NCBI RefSeq assembly: GCF_011043525.1 | Contig: NZ_JAAKGO010000005.1 | Coordinates: forward strand, 310,001-374,000 | Direction of reading: 5' to 3' | DNA: 64,000 nt | Origin: Sphingobacterium sp. SGG-5 | GTDB lineage: Bacteria; Bacteroidota; Bacteroidia; Sphingobacteriales; Sphingobacteriaceae | Part shown: piece by piece, positions 61,417-64,000 of the stretch | Position numbering within the stretch: position 1 is the first letter of the stretch | Layout: every line of letters begins with the position of its first letter | The notes under the pieces: model-generated | Seen by the model: only the letters and a program-made list of their open reading frames with translations | Told to the model about the DNA's origin: nothing | Databases searched by the model: none | Made by a program: the position numbers and the translations under genes

Positions 61417-64000
61417 TTATTTTATTTCCACAATGAGATCTTCAGTTTTAACAAGCGTACCTACCGGAAGCTCAATATGCCCCACAGTCCCTTCCACAGG
61501 CGAGGTGATCGTCGATTCCATTTTCATCGCCTCGATCACAAATAGGGGCTGGTTAAGGGACACCGTATCCCCTACCGACACACATATTTCACATAGTATA
61601 CCTTGCAACGGGGATCCGATCTGCTTAGGATTGCTGCTGTCTATTTTTCGGTTTTCCTTTTTCTCTACGTTGGAATGTACATCCCTTATTTCCAGATTAC
61701 GTGTCTGCCCGTTTAATTTGAAAAATACGGTTCGACAGCCGTCTCCATCTGGTGGGCCAATAGACACGAGCTTTACCAATAACGTTTTTCCCTTGGTCAG
61801 TTCAATAGTCGTCTCTTCGCCGGGTTTCATTCCGTATAGAAAATAGGGCGTGGGGACCACGGATACATCACCATACATCCGGTAAGCCTGTAGATATTCG
61901 GCAAATACTTTAGGATAAAACTTGTGGCTTAGATAGTCAGTAAAGGATAGATCTGAGCCGTATTCTGCCAGAAACGATTTGAAATCGTCTGCCAGATCCA
62001 AGGAGGACAAATGGGTATTGGGTCGGTCAGTATAAGCCAGTTGTCCCTTTAGTACCATATTTTGCAACTTTTCCGGAAACCCTCCCTCCGGTTGGCCTAT
62101 ATCACCACGGAAAAAAGACACGACCGAATCAGGGAAAGATAAAGTTTCTCCCCTTGACAGCACATCTTGTTCGCTCAATTGATTCGAGACCATATATTGT
62201 GCCATATCGCCCACCACTTTTGAGCTTGGCGTTACTTTCACAATATCCCCGAACAATCTATTGGCCGCAGCATAGCGCTCTTTTATCTCGTCAATACGAT
62301 CGCCCAAACCTAATGCCGCTGCCTGTTGCTTCAGATTAGAATATTGCCCTCCAGGGATCTCATGCCAAAACACCTCAGCAGAACTTGCGACAATACCTGA
62401 TTCAAAAGGAGCATAATAGGTACGGACAGTCTCCCAATAATCGCTATATGCTCGAAGACTGTCCGTATCGAACGGGTTTTCCCGTTCGTGGAAACGCATC
62501 ATTTCCAGTATAGCATTGAAATTGGGCTGCGAAGTAAGTCCCGACATCGACCCCAGGGCACAGTCCACCACGTCGACCCCGGCTTCTATCGCCTTGAGAT
62601 AAGTCGCTGCCTGTAAAGACGAGGTGTCGTGGGTATGCAAGTGGATCGGGATATTCACCGTTGCTTTTAATCCGTTGATAAGTTCTTCGGCAGCATAGGG
62701 TTTCAGCAGACCGGACATATCTTTTATCCCTAGAATATGTGCTCCCGCATTTTCCAGATCCTTGGCCATACGCAGGTAGTAATTAAGATCATATTTGGTC
62801 CGTTTCGGATCGAGGATGTCCCCTGTGTAGCACAGCGTTCCTTCGGCAAGCCCTGCGGTACGTTTTCGTACCATCTCGATACAGGGGGCGATATTTTCCA
62901 TCCAATTGAGCGAATCAAAAATACGAAACAGATCCACGCCCGTCTCCCAGCTCTTCTCGACAAATGCTTCGATCAGATTGTCCGGATAAGCGGAATACCC
63001 CACACCATTGCATCCCCGTATCAACATCTGTAACAGGATATTCGGTATCGCCTGGCGTAGTTTTGCCAATCTTTGCCAAGGATCTTCGGACTGGAAGCGA
63101 AGACAGACATCGAATGTTGCTCCGCCCCAAACTTCCATACTGAACGTTTGCGGGTGCGATCTAGCAAACCCTTCGGCCACTTTCAACATATCATACGTGC
63201 GTACTCGTGTCGCCAATAAAGATTGATGTGCATCCCGTAAGGTCGTATCGGTATACTGTATACGCTTTTCCTGCACTAACCACTTGCAAAACCCTTCAGG
63301 CCCGAGCCGAGTAAGCCGGTTTTTCGTCCCTTCTGCATAAGGTTCACGGCTATTGAAAACCGGCGGAACTGCCGGTGCATGCCGCAGAAATGGGGCTGCC
63401 CCCTTGACATCGGGATTTCCATTGACAGAAACATCGCCCAAGAATGTCAGCAACTTCGTACCGCGATCCAGTTTCTTCACTGTCTGAAAAAGCTCCGGAT
63501 GATCGGCAATGAAACCCACAGTGGCCTTTCCGGATAGAAAAACCGGGTGCATAATAAGATTTTCCAAAAATCCGATGTTGTTTTTCACGCCACGGATACG
63601 AAACTCTCTCAACGCCCTATCCATACGCCTAGCCGCCTCTTCCAGTGTATTGCCATATGTACTCACTTTAGCAAGCATCGAATCGAAGAAGGGACTAATC
63701 TTCATACCTGGGTAGGCACTGCCCTCATCCAACCGTACACCGAAACCAGCGGCATTCCGGTAGGTAATAAGTGTGCCGTAATCCGGCTTAAAACCATCCG
63801 CTGGATCCTCTGTTGTAATCCGGCATTGTATCGCATATCCTTTCAGCAACACGGACTCTTGATCGCCCAAGCCTACGATTGGATCCTCCAGAGCATATCC
63901 CGAAGCTATATACAATTGTGTCTTGATCAAGTCGACTCCAGTGACGATCTCTGTAACGGTGTGTTCGACCTGAATGCGGGGGTTGACTTCGATAAAATAA
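61417..64000 (-). CDS. pyc: Pyruvate carboxylase, C-terminal three quarters (runs off the edge)
   Basis: Biotin enzyme that makes oxaloacetate from pyruvate. The frame is open to the right edge and its first visible residues FIEVNPRIQVEHTVTE are the biotin carboxylase active-site segment, so about 300 N-terminal residues lie outside. Next are the carboxyltransferase barrel (YTDTTLRDAHQSLLATRVRT, EVWGGATFDVCLRF, and metal-site HLHTHDTS) and the C-terminal biotinyl domain with the modified lysine in EAMKMES. Domain order BC-CT-BCCP on one chain defines pyruvate carboxylase. An internal Met near 63930 is not the start. Confidence 0.95.
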   Translation of the reverse strand, partial: YFIEVNPRIQVEHTVTEIVTGVDLIKTQLYIASGYALEDPIVGLGDQESVLLKGYAIQCRITTEDPADGFKPDYGTLITYRNAAGFGVRLDEGSAYPGMKISPFFDSMLAKVSTYGNTLEEAARRMDRALREFRIRGVKNNIGFLENLIMHPVFLSGKATVGFIADHPELFQTVKKLDRGTKLLTFLGDVSVNGNPDVKGAAPFLRHAPAVPPVFNSREPYAEGTKNRLTRLGPEGFCKWLVQEKRIQYTDTTLRDAHQSLLATRVRTYDMLKVAEGFARSHPQTFSMEVWGGATFDVCLRFQSEDPWQRLAKLRQAIPNILLQMLIRGCNGVGYSAYPDNLIEAFVEKSWETGVDLFRIFDSLNWMENIAPCIEMVRKRTAGLAEGTLCYTGDILDPKRTKYDLNYYLRMAKDLENAGAHILGIKDMSGLLKPYAAEELINGLKATVNIPIHLHTHDTSSLQAATYLKAIEAGVDVVDCALGSMSGLTSQPNFNAILEMMRFHERENPFDTDSLRAYSDYWETVRTYYAPFESGIVASSAEVFWHEIPGGQYSNLKQQAAALGLGDRIDEIKERYAAANRLFGDIVKVTPSSKVVGDMAQYMVSNQLSEQDVLSRGETLSFPDSVVSFFRGDIGQPEGGFPEKLQNMVLKGQLAYTDRPNTHLSSLDLADDFKSFLAEYGSDLSFTDYLSHKFYPKVFAEYLQAYRMYGDVSVVPTPYFLYGMKPGEETTIELTKGKTLLVKLVSIGPPDGDGCRTVFFKLNGQTRNLEIRDVHSNVEKKENRKIDSSNPKQIGSPLQGILCEICVSVGDTVSLNQPLFVIEAMKMESTITSPVEGTVGHIELPVGTLVKTEDLIVEIK

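Overview
The window looks like chromosomal DNA of a Bacteroidota member, most likely family Sphingobacteriaceae. The evidence is a SusC/SusD pair, HmuY-type lipoproteins, DUF4954 and DUF5017 proteins, lipobox signal peptides on many secreted proteins, and promoters of the Bacteroidota type (a TTTG or TTG box about 20 bp from TAnnTTTG). No tRNA, rRNA other than RNase P RNA, CRISPR array, prophage or intact insertion sequence was seen.

1-9.7 kb is housekeeping: a partial secreted protein, holA, an orphan HsdR_N-like protein, clpP-clpX, a small MITE-like element, an AMP nucleosidase, and a methionine block in which a SAM-I riboswitch (previously hidden under a spurious 75-codon ORF) precedes metY, followed by homoserine dehydrogenase and an M3 peptidase. 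9.7-15.2 kb holds an NtrC-type regulator directly behind RNase P RNA (rnpB), then a tight three-gene cassette: N-formylglutamate amidohydrolase-like protein, DUF1704/QEGLA metallopeptidase (relative of the tubulin tyrosine carboxypeptidase MATCAP) and an ATP-grasp ligase. 15.3-26.6 kb holds glmS-DUF4954-lipoprotein, a 21-bp minisatellite, a TPR protein, lon, an AraC regulator, an internally duplicated lipoprotein and rnhA.

26.5-36.9 kb is a heme acquisition island: AraC/PchR-like regulator, an HmuV ATPase fused to an HmuS-like domain, HmuU, HmuT, and divergently a TonB receptor, HmuY, two more lipoproteins and a heme oxygenase. Three copies of one 21-bp operator-like sequence sit at its three promoter regions. 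37-40.3 kb holds a DUF202 protein, a predicted small RNA with its own promoter and terminator, purM, and a RimB-like/RimK pair.

40.3-61.4 kb, all on the minus strand, is a polysaccharide utilisation locus: SusC, SusD with an inserted beta-repeat segment, DUF5017 lipoprotein, two PL6 lyases with intact catalytic Lys/Arg, an exported nitrilase-family enzyme, two related lectin-like proteins, a split SGNH esterase, then after a terminator a second operon with a PQQ-type dehydrogenase/cytochrome c, an Nramp-fold transporter lacking the metal-binding motifs, an SDR lacking the YxxxK lysine, a DapA-family aldolase/lyase and an M20 amidohydrolase. Three GTTAACGTTAAC-like palindromes, at the starts of both operons, look like one LacI-type regulon. 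The window ends inside pyruvate carboxylase.

The strongest candidates for undescribed biology are the amidohydrolase/DUF1704/ATP-grasp cassette, the nitrilase-containing PL6 locus with its Nramp-like transporter, the HmuV-HmuS fusion and the predicted small RNA at 37.6 kb.
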